The notes beneath the pieces were generated by a model that was given only the letters and a program-made list of their open reading frames with translations, was not told the origin of the DNA and did no database searches. From NCBI GenBank assembly GCA_031417555.1, contig JANOVV010000044.1:1-64000 (forward strand): a stretch of DNA of 64,000 nucleotides. The letters run 5' to 3'. Source of the stretch: JADKIH01 sp031417555. Its GTDB lineage: Bacteria > Bacteroidota > Bacteroidia > AKYH767-A > 2013-40CM-41-45. Shown here piece by piece: positions 17,388-26,482 of the stretch. Position 1 is the first letter of the stretch. The number at the start of each line of letters is the position of its first letter. The position numbers and the translations under genes are program-made.

Positions 17388-18200
17388 TTATTTAAATGGC
17401 GAATTATTTTCTTTTGCCATATGATTAAAAACTAATTTATCCATCAGTGAAGGAAAAAATTTATTCATCCACACAGTTACTTTTCCATTTCCTGTTAACA
17501 AAAGATCACGCTTACGGTTAATCACTGCATTATAAATATGTGAAGCTACTTTTTCTGGCTTCATCATTTTTTCTTCCGTACGAGGAGACGAAGCCTGAGG
17601 CTTTCCATTTTCAGATAAAGCATTTTTACGAATCTCAGTTGCTGTGAATCCGGGGCATGCTACCAGTACATGTAAATTATTTTTAAGATTTTCCGTCCGC
17701 AATGTTTCCAGAAATCCTTCCATGGCAAATTTAGAAGCCGAATAACCTGTACGACCCGGAAGTCCTTTTTTCCCTGCGATTGAAGAAATGCCCACTAAAC
17801 TTCCTTTTGATTTTAACAAATAGGGTAAAGCAAATTTTGCACAATAAACCGTTCCCCAAAAATTTACAGCCATTACTTTTTTTAAAACATCCAGTTCGGT
17901 ATCATTAAAAAGAGCACGCATGGATATTCCTGCATTGCAAATCAAGACATCTATTTTTCCAAAACCATGAATAGTCTCTTCAATTAATTTTTTACAATCT
18001 GCTTCAATGCTCACATCGCAAATAACACTCAATACTTCCTTTCCACTTTGTTGCAGTCTTTTCTTGACGTCTTCCAGCTTTTGAGAGTCTCGCGCAGCAA
18101 TAACAACCTTGAATTTTTTTGAAGCAAATTCTTCGGCAAGAGCTGCTCCAATTCCACCGGAAGCACCTGTAATTACTACAACTTTTTTCTCTTCAGACAT
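17388..18200 (-). CDS. Short-chain dehydrogenase/reductase (SDR)
   Basis: A 270-residue cytosolic NAD(P)-dependent oxidoreductase of the classical SDR family: cofactor loop TGASGGIG at about 10-17, NAG (in LICNAGISM) near 90, catalytic Ser in VGISSIAG, and Tyr-X3-Lys as YSASKFAMEG at about 155-160. The C-terminal segment and size resemble YqjQ/DltE-like and dehydrogenase/reductase 7-like members. The substrate cannot be read. The start codon overlaps the stop of the upstream FAD-oxidase gene at base 18200, so the two form an operon. Confidence 0.9.
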   Translation of the reverse strand: MSEEKKVVVITGASGGIGAALAEEFASKKFKVVIAARDSQKLEDVKKRLQQSGKEVLSVICDVSIEADCKKLIEETIHGFGKIDVLICNAGISMRALFNDTELDVLKKVMAVNFWGTVYCAKFALPYLLKSKGSLVGISSIAGKKGLPGRTGYSASKFAMEGFLETLRTENLKNNLHVLVACPGFTATEIRKNALSENGKPQASSPRTEEKMMKPEKVASHIYNAVINRKRDLLLTGNGKVTVWMNKFFPSLMDKLVFNHMAKENNSPFK

Positions 18201-19597
18201 CAGGCAAAAATTTTTCCGGGATTTAATATTCCTTTAGGATCAAAAAGGGTTTTAATTCCTTTCATCAGATCGAGTTGTGTTTTATTGAAAGCAATGTCAA
18301 GATAATTTTTTTGCACATAACCAATTCCATGTTCACCGGAAATAGTTCCACCCAATTCTACACACAATTGAAATATTTCCCGGATACCCATTGGGACTTT
18401 TGTATTCCAGTCTTCGTCGGATATTTCTTCTTTAATAATATTTACATGTAAATTTCCATCTCCGGCATGACCGTAACAGACACTTCGAAAGCCGTATTTC
18501 TTTCCAATCTCTTTAACACCCCTCAATAAGCGTGGTAATTCGGCGCGAGGTACAACGGTGTCTTCTTCCTTGTAAATGGAATGAGATTTAACGGCCTCAC
18601 CTGCCGAACGACGTGCTCGCCAAAGATCAGCTTTTTGTTGCGCCGTATCAGCAAAAAGAACTTCATCACATTCATATTGATAAAGAATTTCGGAAATTTT
18701 TTCACACTCTTTAAATAAAATATCACGATCTGTACCATCCACTTCAATAAGCAGATGAGCTTTGATGTTATCCTTCAAAGGAATTTTCACGTCAACGAAT
18801 TTCATTACATATTCAATACAATCACGTTCCATAAACTCTAAAGCGGATGGTGTAATGCCCGACTGAAATATTGCAGAAACTGCTTCACATGCTTTTTCTG
18901 CACTAAAAAACGGAACCAGCATTAAGAGATTTTCCGTTGGAAGAGGTAGTAATTTAAAAACGATTTTTGTAATTATGCCAAGAGTTCCTTCGCTGCCAAT
19001 AATTAATTGAGTAAGATTATAACCGGTAGAATTTTTTAAAACATTGGCTCCTGTCCATATAATTTCTCCTGTTGTTAAAACGATTTCACAATTCAAAACA
19101 TAATCTTTTGTAACGCCATACTTAACGGCTTTAGGTCCGCCCGCACTTTCTGCAAGGTTGCCGCCCAGAAAACAACTTCCGCGGCTTGCCGGATCGGGCG
19201 GATAAAAAAGATTTTTTTCCATAACAGCATCCTGAAAAACCTGGTTGATTACACCGGGTTCAACAGTTGCCTGGAGATTTCTTTCATCAATACTGATTAT
19301 TTTATTTAACCGGTTCATGGCAATGACGACACCGCCAAAAACCGGCAATGCACCTCCGCTTAATCCTGTGCCGGCACCTCTTGGAGTTACTGCAATATTT
19401 TCCCGATTGCAAATTTTTAATATTTGAGAAATTTCATTGGCATTTCCCGGACGCAATACAACTTCCGGATAAAAACGCAGATCTTCCGTATAGTCTTTGG
19501 AATTTTGTTCGAGTATTTCTTTATCTGTAAAAGTGAATTCTTCTCCAATAATTGCAGCGAATTCTTTTATATGCTCTGAAGAAACTTTACTAAACAT
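18200..19597 (-). CDS. FAD-linked 2-hydroxyacid oxidase/dehydrogenase (GlcD family)
   Basis: A 465-residue flavoprotein. FAD_binding_4 (PCMH) domain about 40-180 with VVLRPGNANEISQIL, TPRGAGTGLSGGALP, the PPDPASRGSCFLGGNLAESAGGP segment that holds the FAD diphosphate, and GSEGTLGIITKIVFKLLP. FAD-oxidase C domain about 220-460 with YGHAGDGNLHVNII (metal/substrate histidines) and GTISGEHGIGYVQK. This is the D-lactate/glycolate/D-2-hydroxyglutarate dehydrogenase family, which oxidises 2-hydroxy acids to 2-oxo acids. Which acid is used cannot be decided here; no glcE or glcF subunit follows. It sits between an SDR gene and a secreted propeller gene with end-overlaps on both sides, so all three are likely one transcript. 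Confidence 0.9.
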   Translation of the reverse strand: MFSKVSSEHIKEFAAIIGEEFTFTDKEILEQNSKDYTEDLRFYPEVVLRPGNANEISQILKICNRENIAVTPRGAGTGLSGGALPVFGGVVIAMNRLNKIISIDERNLQATVEPGVINQVFQDAVMEKNLFYPPDPASRGSCFLGGNLAESAGGPKAVKYGVTKDYVLNCEIVLTTGEIIWTGANVLKNSTGYNLTQLIIGSEGTLGIITKIVFKLLPLPTENLLMLVPFFSAEKACEAVSAIFQSGITPSALEFMERDCIEYVMKFVDVKIPLKDNIKAHLLIEVDGTDRDILFKECEKISEILYQYECDEVLFADTAQQKADLWRARRSAGEAVKSHSIYKEEDTVVPRAELPRLLRGVKEIGKKYGFRSVCYGHAGDGNLHVNIIKEEISDEDWNTKVPMGIREIFQLCVELGGTISGEHGIGYVQKNYLDIAFNKTQLDLMKGIKTLFDPKGILNPGKIFA

Positions 19598-20964
19598 TAT
19601 TTTTTCTTATTAACCGTATTTTTTATTTTTTTGATCTTATCTCCTTCTTTCAATACGTATTTAAAAACATTTATCGTACCCGTTGCATCGCCGGTATCAT
19701 CTCCAAGAAAATATATTTCATCACCAACAACTTGTATATTTGTGATATGAGCGAGTCCATATATTGTTGAATCGGCAAATGACCACACAAGCGAAGCTGA
19801 ATCACATTCAGAAATAAATGGTATTAATGTGCTCTCAGGATGAGTAGTTTTTGCTCCAAACAAAAACGGGACGCCATCTATATCGAAACATTTCATAAAC
19901 TGAACATCTTCAGGTGCAGGAATTGTTTTTCTTTCTTTTCCGGCTTTATCAAATCCTAAAAAGAAACTTGAAATTACAGAAATGTTATAATCGTTACATT
20001 CCCCGATGAGATAAACAGAATTCTTTTTTGCGCTAATACTAACAGCGCCGCAATCGGCAATATGTCCGTTATAAAAAATTTCCTGAAGAAGAACTCCGTT
20101 TCGATTTAATTTCAGAAGAGGAATATCGGACCTGTTATTTACATGATTCATAAATCCGGAAACATAAATATTCATTGAATCATCCGCAGAAATAAATTGT
20201 CCGGCATCGTTTTGAGACAATACGCCATCATAGATCAATTGCCATTTTTTTCTGCCTTCACTATCATACTTTTGAACAATAATATCGGAAGTATGAGGTC
20301 CGTTATTACTTGTGCCACATACATAAACATTGCTTGAATCGTCCGTTAAAATATTATTGGCAACATCCATTTGCCGAGTAGCGAAGCTTCTCTTCCACAC
20401 AATTGAACCATCGAATCGAAATTTAATAACCAACATATTTATTCCCGAATCGAGGGTTGTCTCATAGCCGGCTGCATAAATATCACCTTGCTTAGTAGCT
20501 GCAATTGAAGTGGCGCAATCAAATAAATGATTTTTTCCGTCATAAAGTCGATCGGCAACAGGAATACCATCCGGACTAAATTTTACTACTAAAAAATCTG
20601 CGTTATCAACACTTGTTTTAGCCATTCCACATACCCAAACATTGCCGAAATTATCAAGGCACATATTTGTAGGGATATCATCACCATGAGAAGAATTATC
20701 AAAAATTCTTTCCCAAAGTTCCTCTCCCTTAGAATTGAATTTAATCAATACAATATTCTTTGCTGAATCTGCCACCCATGTAGTTCCCAAAACATACGTA
20801 TTGCCATCATTGTCTATTAACAAACTGTTTGACTTATTTATACTATTCAGCGAAATTTTGATATTCTGCTTCCAATCAGGAACAACTAGCTTTTGGGCAT
20901 ACAAATCATTTACCGTCAACGATAATGAACAAAATATAAAAAAACTGCAAATAATGGTTTTCAT
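19597..20964 (-). CDS. Secreted beta-propeller-like repeat protein (SBBP type)
   Basis: A 455-residue protein with a signal peptide (IICSFFIFCSLSLTVNDLYAQ, about 1-23) and about seven repeats of the type D..GN.YV.GT.......IVL.KFNSKGEELWERIFDN, each about 45 residues. This is the SBBP/'delta-60' propeller pattern common in Bacteroidota surface proteins. Unlike its look-alikes at 6136 and 34142, it has no T9SS sorting domain: the C-terminus is a short basic tail (KIKKIKNTVNKKK). So it is probably periplasmic. Its stop overlaps the next gene start by one base. Confidence 0.7.
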   Translation of the reverse strand: MKTIICSFFIFCSLSLTVNDLYAQKLVVPDWKQNIKISLNSINKSNSLLIDNDGNTYVLGTTWVADSAKNIVLIKFNSKGEELWERIFDNSSHGDDIPTNMCLDNFGNVWVCGMAKTSVDNADFLVVKFSPDGIPVADRLYDGKNHLFDCATSIAATKQGDIYAAGYETTLDSGINMLVIKFRFDGSIVWKRSFATRQMDVANNILTDDSSNVYVCGTSNNGPHTSDIIVQKYDSEGRKKWQLIYDGVLSQNDAGQFISADDSMNIYVSGFMNHVNNRSDIPLLKLNRNGVLLQEIFYNGHIADCGAVSISAKKNSVYLIGECNDYNISVISSFFLGFDKAGKERKTIPAPEDVQFMKCFDIDGVPFLFGAKTTHPESTLIPFISECDSASLVWSFADSTIYGLAHITNIQVVGDEIYFLGDDTGDATGTINVFKYVLKEGDKIKKIKNTVNKKK

Positions 20965-21224
20965 TGCCTCGGAGGTAAAAGTACATTACTTAAAACGAAG
21001 TGCAAAGTACTATGTATTAGGTTAAAAGTATTCATTAATGAAGGTAAAACTTACGAAAATGAAAATAATAGAATGGTATTCATCATTTTGTATACATCAT
21101 TAATTAATAGTCTGTTGCCTAAAGATCAAATGTTTCAGAAAAGAGGTGAATGAATATTAAAAACTTTGCTTATAGTGTATAAATGTTTGTAATAAAAACG
21201 TATTTTTACAAAAAAATTAGAGCT

Positions 21225-21584
21225 ATGCAATTAACAGGTATTATTAAAGTAAAAAAAGACGAGCAAGCCGTAAACGATAAATTCCGGAAAAGAGAATTTG
21301 TTTTAACTGACAATTCATCTCAATATCCTCAGCTTATAAGTTTTCAGCTGACTCAAGACAGATGTTCGATACTCGATCAAATACAAGTTGGCGATACAGT
21401 TGTCGTACACTTCAACATTCGTGGTCGTGAATGGACAAGTCCGCAAGGAGAAGTTAAATATTTCAATACTCTTGAGGCCTGGAAGATTGATCGTAATTCT
21501 GGCGGATCTTCACAGCCTGCTGTTGAGCAATATGAAAATATGCCAAGCGCACAAGGGCAAGAAAAAGATGATCTTCCTTTTTAA
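21225..21584 (+). CDS. DUF3127 domain protein
   Basis: A 119-residue cytosolic protein when started at the ATG 21225, which gives the typical family start MQLTGIIKVKKDEQAVNDKF. An ATG at 21183 would add 14 residues that do not look like the family. The core is one OB-fold-like domain with KREFVLTDNSSQYPQLISF, VGDTVVVHFNIRGREWTSPQ and FNTLEAWKI, followed by an acidic flexible tail ending DDLPF. The DDLPF ending matches the C-terminal tail of single-stranded DNA-binding proteins, which recruits partner proteins, so a role in DNA metabolism is plausible but unproven. It is followed by a strong bidirectional terminator. Confidence 0.85.
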   Translation: MQLTGIIKVKKDEQAVNDKFRKREFVLTDNSSQYPQLISFQLTQDRCSILDQIQVGDTVVVHFNIRGREWTSPQGEVKYFNTLEAWKIDRNSGGSSQPAVEQYENMPSAQGQEKDDLPF

Positions 21585-21630
21585 AAGGGAAATTATTGGT
21601 GTGAACCTTTAATTTTTCCGTTTGATATTC

Positions 21631-21672
21631 AAAAAACGGTAATTCGAAACTATAACGAATTACCGTTTTTTT
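21631..21672. terminator. Bidirectional intrinsic terminator
   Basis: AACGGTAATTCG (21635-21646) pairs with CGAATTACCGTT (21656-21667) over a 9-base loop, with an A-run before and a T-run after. It serves both the DUF3127 gene and the convergent isomerase gene, whose stop lies at its right edge. Confidence 0.85.
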
Positions 21673-22162
21673 AATGAACGTGACCGTGGGCAAGTTCTTC
21701 CGTACTTGCTTCTCTGATATCAACTACTTCACCGGAAAAATGTAAATGATGACCGGCTAAAGGATGATTAAAATCCATTGTTACAGTCTCAGTATCAAAA
21801 GCCATTACTGTTCCGTTTAATACATTTCCTTCATTGTCATTTAATGGAAGAACTTTTCCAATTTTGAGAAGATTTAAATCAAGAACACCGTCGACTTTAA
21901 ATATTTCGATTGGTAATTTGATCACCGCTGTTTCTTCTACACTTCCATAAGCATCTTCCGATTCAATACTGAACGTAAACTTATCCCCTTTTGATTTACC
22001 ATTGAGTCCTTTCTCAAAACCCGGTATCATCATACCGGAACCAAAGATAAAAGAAAGAGGGTTTTTAATATCTGCGGTTTCCACATGATGCTTTACATCT
22101 CCCGGGAGATTACAATGTAAATCATACGTCACAGTTACTACCATATTTTTTGAAACTTGCAT
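21671..22162 (-). CDS. FKBP-type peptidyl-prolyl isomerase, SlyD-like
   Basis: A 163-residue cytosolic prolyl isomerase/chaperone. The FKBP half has MVVTVTYDLHCN, a family-like FIFGSGMMIPGFEKGLNGK (active-site flap) and FTFSIESEDAYGSVEE. The insert-in-flap (IF) domain follows, with LKIGKVLPLNDNEGNVLNGTVMAFD and DFNHPLAGHHLHFSGEVVDI; the NHPLAGHHLHF motif is diagnostic of the SlyD group. The metal-binding histidine tail is reduced to AHGHVH. I start it at 22162 (MQVSKNM) and not at the ATG six codons upstream (22180), because a perfect -7 box at 22178-22185 covers that upstream ATG. Confidence 0.92.
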   Translation of the reverse strand: MQVSKNMVVTVTYDLHCNLPGDVKHHVETADIKNPLSFIFGSGMMIPGFEKGLNGKSKGDKFTFSIESEDAYGSVEETAVIKLPIEIFKVDGVLDLNLLKIGKVLPLNDNEGNVLNGTVMAFDTETVTMDFNHPLAGHHLHFSGEVVDIREASTEELAHGHVH

Positions 22163-22177
22163 CTTTATAATTTTTTC

Positions 22178-22185
22178 CAAAGATA
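22178..22185 (-). promoter_or_regulatory. -7 box of the SlyD-like gene
   Basis: On the minus strand this reads TATCTTTG, an exact TAnnTTTG box, 15 bases upstream of the ATG at 22162. It excludes the more upstream ATG at 22180. No -33 TTTG is seen at the usual distance. Confidence 0.55.
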
Positions 22186-22297
22186 AATTATATTTAATAA
22201 GTTGATCGGTAAATTAACTAATTTTACCCCTTAATACATTCCAAAACGTCGTAAAAATAGTGCAACTTCCTTGCAGGAATAAACCCGAAAATTCAAT

Positions 22298-23308
22298 TTG
22301 GATTCTTTAACACATACAGTTCTTGGTGCCTGTGTCGGCGAAGCACTTGCCGGTAAAAAGTTGGGAAAACATGCCATGTTTTGGGGGGCCCTTGCAAATA
22401 ATATTCCCGATGTCGATGTAATTACTTCTTTCTGGATGAGCCAGGCCGATTCACTCCTGGCTCATAGAGGATTTACTCATTCAATACTCTTCGCTTTAGT
22501 TTTTCCTTTCATTCTTGCATTTATTCTTTCACGTTGGCATAGGAATAAACACATGCTTTTTAAAGATTGGTGGATGATTATCGCAAGCGGAATGTTTCTA
22601 CACATTTTTATTGATTCTTTAACCAGCTACGGAACGGGATGGTATGAACCCTTTAGTCATTACAGGGTTACAATGAACGTATTATTCGTAGCCGATCCCT
22701 TTTATACTATTTCTTTGCTTATAAGCTTTGCCGCACTTCTTTTTATAAAAGGAAAAAAGAAATCAAGAAGAAAATGGACAAACTTTGGTCTATGGATAAG
22801 CACGCTTTATATTGGATATGCTTTTATCAATAAAGCTATTATAGATAATGACTTTAAAAAAGAGTTGTCAAGGCAAAATATATCGTACACAAATTATTTC
22901 AGTACCCCAGCTCCCCTCAATAACTTTCTATGGTATTTGGTTGCTAAAAATGATACCGGTTATTTTTTGGGATACCGGTCCATGTTTGACAAAAAAAATG
23001 AAATAGATTTGAATTATCGTTCGAAGAATGAAAATTTGCTTTCAGGATTGGAAACGGATAATGATTTAATAAAATTGAAAAGATTTTCTAATGGATATTA
23101 TTCTTCAGAGAAAATAAATGACACCCTTTTTCTTAACGATTTACGATTCGGGACTACCGGCGGCTGGGCGGATCCTTCAGCAGATTTTGTTTTCAGGTAT
23201 TGTCTTGAAAAAGACGCAAACAATGATTTAGTTATTCAACGTGGCCGTTTCAAATCAGCCGGTAAAGATGCTTTGACGTCTTTATGGAAAAGAATATGCG
23301 GAAATTGA
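22298..23308 (+). CDS. Membrane-bound metal-dependent hydrolase (YdjM/DUF457 family)
   Basis: A 336-residue inner-membrane protein starting with TTG; the family N-terminus MDSLTHTVLGACVGEALAG fits exactly and there is no ATG nearby. Conserved metal-binding features: DSLTH (residues 2-6), NNIPDVDVI (34-42), HRGFTHS (about 56-62) and HIFIDSLTSYGT (about 106-117). Four to five transmembrane helices lie between 58 and 190. The last 140 residues form a soluble domain, probably periplasmic. It is the same superfamily as DNA-damage-inducible YdjM. The substrate is not known. The gene is convergent with the Fe-S protein gene at 23330. Confidence 0.88.
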   Translation: MDSLTHTVLGACVGEALAGKKLGKHAMFWGALANNIPDVDVITSFWMSQADSLLAHRGFTHSILFALVFPFILAFILSRWHRNKHMLFKDWWMIIASGMFLHIFIDSLTSYGTGWYEPFSHYRVTMNVLFVADPFYTISLLISFAALLFIKGKKKSRRKWTNFGLWISTLYIGYAFINKAIIDNDFKKELSRQNISYTNYFSTPAPLNNFLWYLVAKNDTGYFLGYRSMFDKKNEIDLNYRSKNENLLSGLETDNDLIKLKRFSNGYYSSEKINDTLFLNDLRFGTTGGWADPSADFVFRYCLEKDANNDLVIQRGRFKSAGKDALTSLWKRICGN

Positions 23309-23329
23309 TTTGAGATTTTTACAAACTAT

Positions 23330-24109
23330 CTAAAGGTCCCCTGCCTGAGCAATAAGTTCTGCTATATCCAAAACTTTTACCTCATCTTCTTTGTTAAAAT
23401 TCTTTACTCCGTCTGTCATCATTGTCATGCAAAAAGGACAAGCCACTGCAATGTAATCAGGATTCAATGCTAAGGCTTCTTCTGTTCTTTCAATATTGAC
23501 ATCCTTTTTCCCTTTCTCTGGTTCCTTAAACATTTGCGCACCTCCGGCACCACAACAAAAGCCATTCTGCCGTGACCTTTTCATTTCAGAGAAAGCACTG
23601 TCGAGTTTAGAAATTACATCCCGGGGAGCTTCATAGATATCGTTTCCGCGACCCAGATAGCATGGGTCGTGATAGGTAATTTTTTTTCCTTCAAATTTCC
23701 CACCGCTTACTTTTAATTTACCCTGGTCTATGAGCGATTGTATCAATTGAGAGTGATGAATTACTTCATAGGTTCCTCCAAGATCAGGATACTCGTTTTT
23801 AATCGTATTAAAACAATGCGGACAAGCAGTGACAATCTTTTTAACACCATAACCATTCATTACCTGAATGTTTGTACGAGCTTGCATTTGAAATAAAAAT
23901 TCATTTCCGGCACGTTTGGCAGGATCTCCGGTGCAACTTTCTTCCGTACCAAGAACAGCGAATTTTATTTCACAATGGTGAAGAATTTTGGCTACAGCAC
24001 GTGTGATCTTTTGAGCCCGTTCGTCAAAACTACCGGCACAGCCAACCCAGAAAAGTATTTCAGGTGTTTCGTTTCGGGATGCGTAGTCGGAAAGGGTTTC
24101 AATTTGCAT
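23330..24109 (-). CDS. HdrB-like cysteine-rich (CCG) Fe-S protein
   Basis: A 259-residue soluble protein with two CCG domains: first VGCAGSFDERAQ near residue 23 and CPHCFNTIKNEYP near 113; second YHDPCYLGRGND near 150, CCGAGGAQMF near 197 and ACPFCMTMM near 227. These cysteines bind the non-cubane [4Fe-4S] cluster of heterodisulfide-reductase B-type proteins. The usual partner, an HdrC-like membrane protein, lies 2.4 kb upstream on the same strand (26483-27781); in many Bacteroidota the two are adjacent. A G-rich, quadruplex-like block immediately precedes the start codon. The electron acceptor is unknown. Confidence 0.88.
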   Translation of the reverse strand: MQIETLSDYASRNETPEILFWVGCAGSFDERAQKITRAVAKILHHCEIKFAVLGTEESCTGDPAKRAGNEFLFQMQARTNIQVMNGYGVKKIVTACPHCFNTIKNEYPDLGGTYEVIHHSQLIQSLIDQGKLKVSGGKFEGKKITYHDPCYLGRGNDIYEAPRDVISKLDSAFSEMKRSRQNGFCCGAGGAQMFKEPEKGKKDVNIERTEEALALNPDYIAVACPFCMTMMTDGVKNFNKEDEVKVLDIAELIAQAGDL

Positions 24110-24130
24110 GGGGAGGGGTATGGGGAGGGG
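24110..24130 (+). promoter_or_regulatory. G-quadruplex-type sequence at the start of the HdrB-like gene
   Basis: Four GGGG runs separated by A, TAT and A occupy 24110-24130 on the plus strand, abutting the minus-strand ATG (CAT at 24107-24109). It is a perfect canonical quadruplex pattern in an otherwise AT-rich genome. In the mRNA it would appear as C-runs directly ahead of the start codon. Confidence 0.5.
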
Positions 24131-24368
24131 AGTAAAGATAGATGTAAAAGTTATAGACTTAATGTCGAATTGCGAAATTTGGTTTATTAAACGGGAAGAT
24201 TTTAATTGATTATTTGATTTTTTATAAATTTTATATAAAAACTCAATCCTTTCTTAAATTTAAGAGTTCAATTTGCAAATAAAAAGAATTCTAAATTTTA
24301 TTTTTATTTCATTTTACCAACACATACTATTAATTAGTAATTTCATAATTCATTTAAAACTTATTACA

Positions 24369-24905
24369 ATGACAAACAAGGAATTTTTCATCAACTCATG
24401 GCAACGCGAAAGTGCGCTTACTGCCAAAGCTTTTCGTTCATTACCGAACGACTTAAGCAAACTTACTAAACAACATCATCCTAAGTTTCGTTCACCGTGG
24501 GAAATTGTAAACCACATTGGGCCGCATGCACAGGAGCTTTCTCAGGCTTTTTCAGAAGGAAAAATTAATTTAGTGAATGAAGGAAAATTTGATTTGAAAG
24601 GACCGACTATTTATAAAAGTCCGGAAGATGCAGCAAAATCATTAGAGGAACATACAAATAAACTTATCGAGCTAGTGAATACATGCGACGACGATACCTG
24701 GATGACAAAAAAAGTTCCGGCTTACTGGGGTACTATGAAAATTTTTGAAATGCCGTTAATGCAGGTTTGTTGGGCTATGCACAATGATCTTATTCATCAC
24801 CGCGGGCAGCTTTCTTCGTATTATCGCGTCATTGGTGCTACGCAACCTGAAATATATGGCCCTACTGCTGAAGTAGAAGAGGCAATGATGGCTAAGAATA
24901 ATTAA
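24369..24905 (+). CDS. DinB-superfamily protein
   Basis: A 178-residue soluble four-helix protein when started at the ATG 24369 (MTNKEFFINSWQRE); an upstream in-frame ATG at 24273 would add a non-family hydrophobic stretch. The three metal-ligand histidines of DinB proteins are visible: His in IVNHIGPH (about residue 47) and the pair in MHNDLIHHRGQLSSYYR (about 140-144). DinB proteins are often nickel/zinc enzymes using low-molecular-weight thiols or have unknown roles. It was apparently placed between the two Hdr-type genes together with phhA. It is followed by a strong terminator. Confidence 0.82.
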   Translation: MTNKEFFINSWQRESALTAKAFRSLPNDLSKLTKQHHPKFRSPWEIVNHIGPHAQELSQAFSEGKINLVNEGKFDLKGPTIYKSPEDAAKSLEEHTNKLIELVNTCDDDTWMTKKVPAYWGTMKIFEMPLMQVCWAMHNDLIHHRGQLSSYYRVIGATQPEIYGPTAEVEEAMMAKNN

Positions 24906-24922
24906 AATCAACTTTTGTTATG

Positions 24923-24955
24923 AAAGCAGCATCGAAGAATCGATGCTGCTTTTTT
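24923..24955 (+). terminator. Intrinsic terminator after the DinB gene
   Basis: AAAGCAGCATCG (24923-24934) pairs with CGATGCTGCTTT across a 6-base loop and is followed by a T-run. It starts 18 bases after the DinB stop. Confidence 0.9.
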
Positions 24956-25025
24956 ATTTTCAAACCGGTTACATTAACCATTAGTAATTAATTTCATATA
25001 TTTAACACTACTATAAAAAGACTTC

Positions 25026-25757
25026 ATGCGTCCAAAAGAACAAATTTACAGCGATTATACAACACAGGATTTTGAAGTCTGGAAGATACTATTCAATCGG
25101 CAAATAAAATCGTTGGAAAAAACAGTTTCTTCAGAATACCTGAAGGCATTGGAGACTATTCATTTTACAGCAAACAGAATTCCTGATTTCCGAGAGGTAA
25201 ATAGAAAATTAGCAACATTAACTGGCTGGAGTCTGGAAGTTGTTCCAAACATTTCGCCACAAAAAATTTTCTTTCAATTTCTTTCACAGAAAAAATTTAC
25301 AGCAACCTGTTGGTTAAGAACACTCGAACAACTCGATTACATTGAAGAACCTGATATGTTTCATGATGTTTTCGCTCATGTGCCTTTGCTAACTAATCAA
25401 TCGTACTGTAATTTTTTCAAAGGCATCAGTGAAATCGCTCTTGAACATTTCGATAATCCGAAAGCCATTGAATTAATGGGAAGAATTTACTGGTTTACGA
25501 TTGAATTCGGCTTGATAAGGGAAAATAATGAACTGAAGATTTATGGGGCAGGTATTATTTCATCCGCCGGTGAAACCCGTCATTGCCTTGATCCTCTCAT
25601 TCCCAAACTTGAATTCAATGTTGATACTATTCTAAATTCTGAATTCCGTACCGATATATTACAGGATAAATATTTCGTGATTGATTCGTTTGACCAATTG
25701 TATCATTCATTACAAGAAATAAAACTATCTTTAACCACCATGATTCAGGTGGTATAA
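25026..25757 (+). CDS. phhA: Phenylalanine 4-monooxygenase
   Basis: A 243-residue cytosolic enzyme converting phenylalanine to tyrosine with tetrahydrobiopterin, oxygen and non-haem iron. The iron ligands are His113 and His118 in MFHDVFAHVPLL and Glu160 in YWFTIEFGLI. The pterin-site region ...TGWSLEVVPNISPQKIFFQFL is also present. It has the short bacterial form without a regulatory ACT domain. The gene has its own upstream gap after a terminator, so it is probably transcribed alone. Confidence 0.95.
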   Translation: MRPKEQIYSDYTTQDFEVWKILFNRQIKSLEKTVSSEYLKALETIHFTANRIPDFREVNRKLATLTGWSLEVVPNISPQKIFFQFLSQKKFTATCWLRTLEQLDYIEEPDMFHDVFAHVPLLTNQSYCNFFKGISEIALEHFDNPKAIELMGRIYWFTIEFGLIRENNELKIYGAGIISSAGETRHCLDPLIPKLEFNVDTILNSEFRTDILQDKYFVIDSFDQLYHSLQEIKLSLTTMIQVV

Positions 25758-25842
25758 TACTATAAACTATAAATTATTCTTTTAGCGTTTCATAATTTTT
25801 AAAGAGGAAATATCAAATCTTAACTTTAAAATACTATTATAA

Positions 25843-26394
25843 ATGAAAAGAAATATTTCAAATAATTTATCGAACAATCAAAAACTGATAAGGTCGTTAT
25901 TAATATTATTTCTCTTGCTTAATAATTCGTACTCATTTTGTAAATCAAAAAAAGAAAAATATTTAATTAGTAATTCCGGATTAAAAATTAATTTTTCCGT
26001 GGTTGATAGTGTGCGATCCGATACAATTTTTTTTTCGCACAATAAAAATAATAATTTTATTGTGCTTGATTCAATTGCTGAATATCATAATCATATACCC
26101 GGAAGAGGAGGAAGAGGATTTCTTATTGGAGCCGCTTCGGGAATAATAGCAGGCGGAATTATTGGGGCTCTTTCCGCACCAAAAACTGATTACAATTCAT
26201 TTACTTCATATGGAACTTCTAAATTAGAAGGCGAAGCAAATATTATTGCAGGAGCATCAATTGGTTTTGCTGCTGGAGGACTTTTAGGTTGGGCTATAGG
26301 TGCAGGACAAGAATATGAAAGAGATATTGAATTCAAAACATATATTAAATCAAAAAAGCTAGAATTCTTTTATAATATCAGTCTTTACAAATAA
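25843..26394 (+). CDS. Hypothetical protein with glycine-zipper segments
   Basis: A 183-residue protein with a hydrophobic N-terminal segment (LLILFLLLNNSYSFC, about 18-34, possibly an export signal) and two glycine-zipper-like helices: FLIGAASGIIAGGIIGAL at about 90-107 and IIAGASIGFAAGGLLGWAIG at about 131-150. Such pairs insert in or line membranes. No family is recognised. It lies between phhA and the Fe-S membrane protein, in the segment that separates the Hdr-type pair. Confidence 0.5.
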   Translation: MKRNISNNLSNNQKLIRSLLILFLLLNNSYSFCKSKKEKYLISNSGLKINFSVVDSVRSDTIFFSHNKNNNFIVLDSIAEYHNHIPGRGGRGFLIGAASGIIAGGIIGALSAPKTDYNSFTSYGTSKLEGEANIIAGASIGFAAGGLLGWAIGAGQEYERDIEFKTYIKSKKLEFFYNISLYK

Positions 26395-26482
26395 CTCATA
26401 TTCCAAATAAAATAAAATTTTAAAGTAATAAAGATGACTATTTTTAGATCTGATCAAACATATTTAATTATTAACGTATTAA

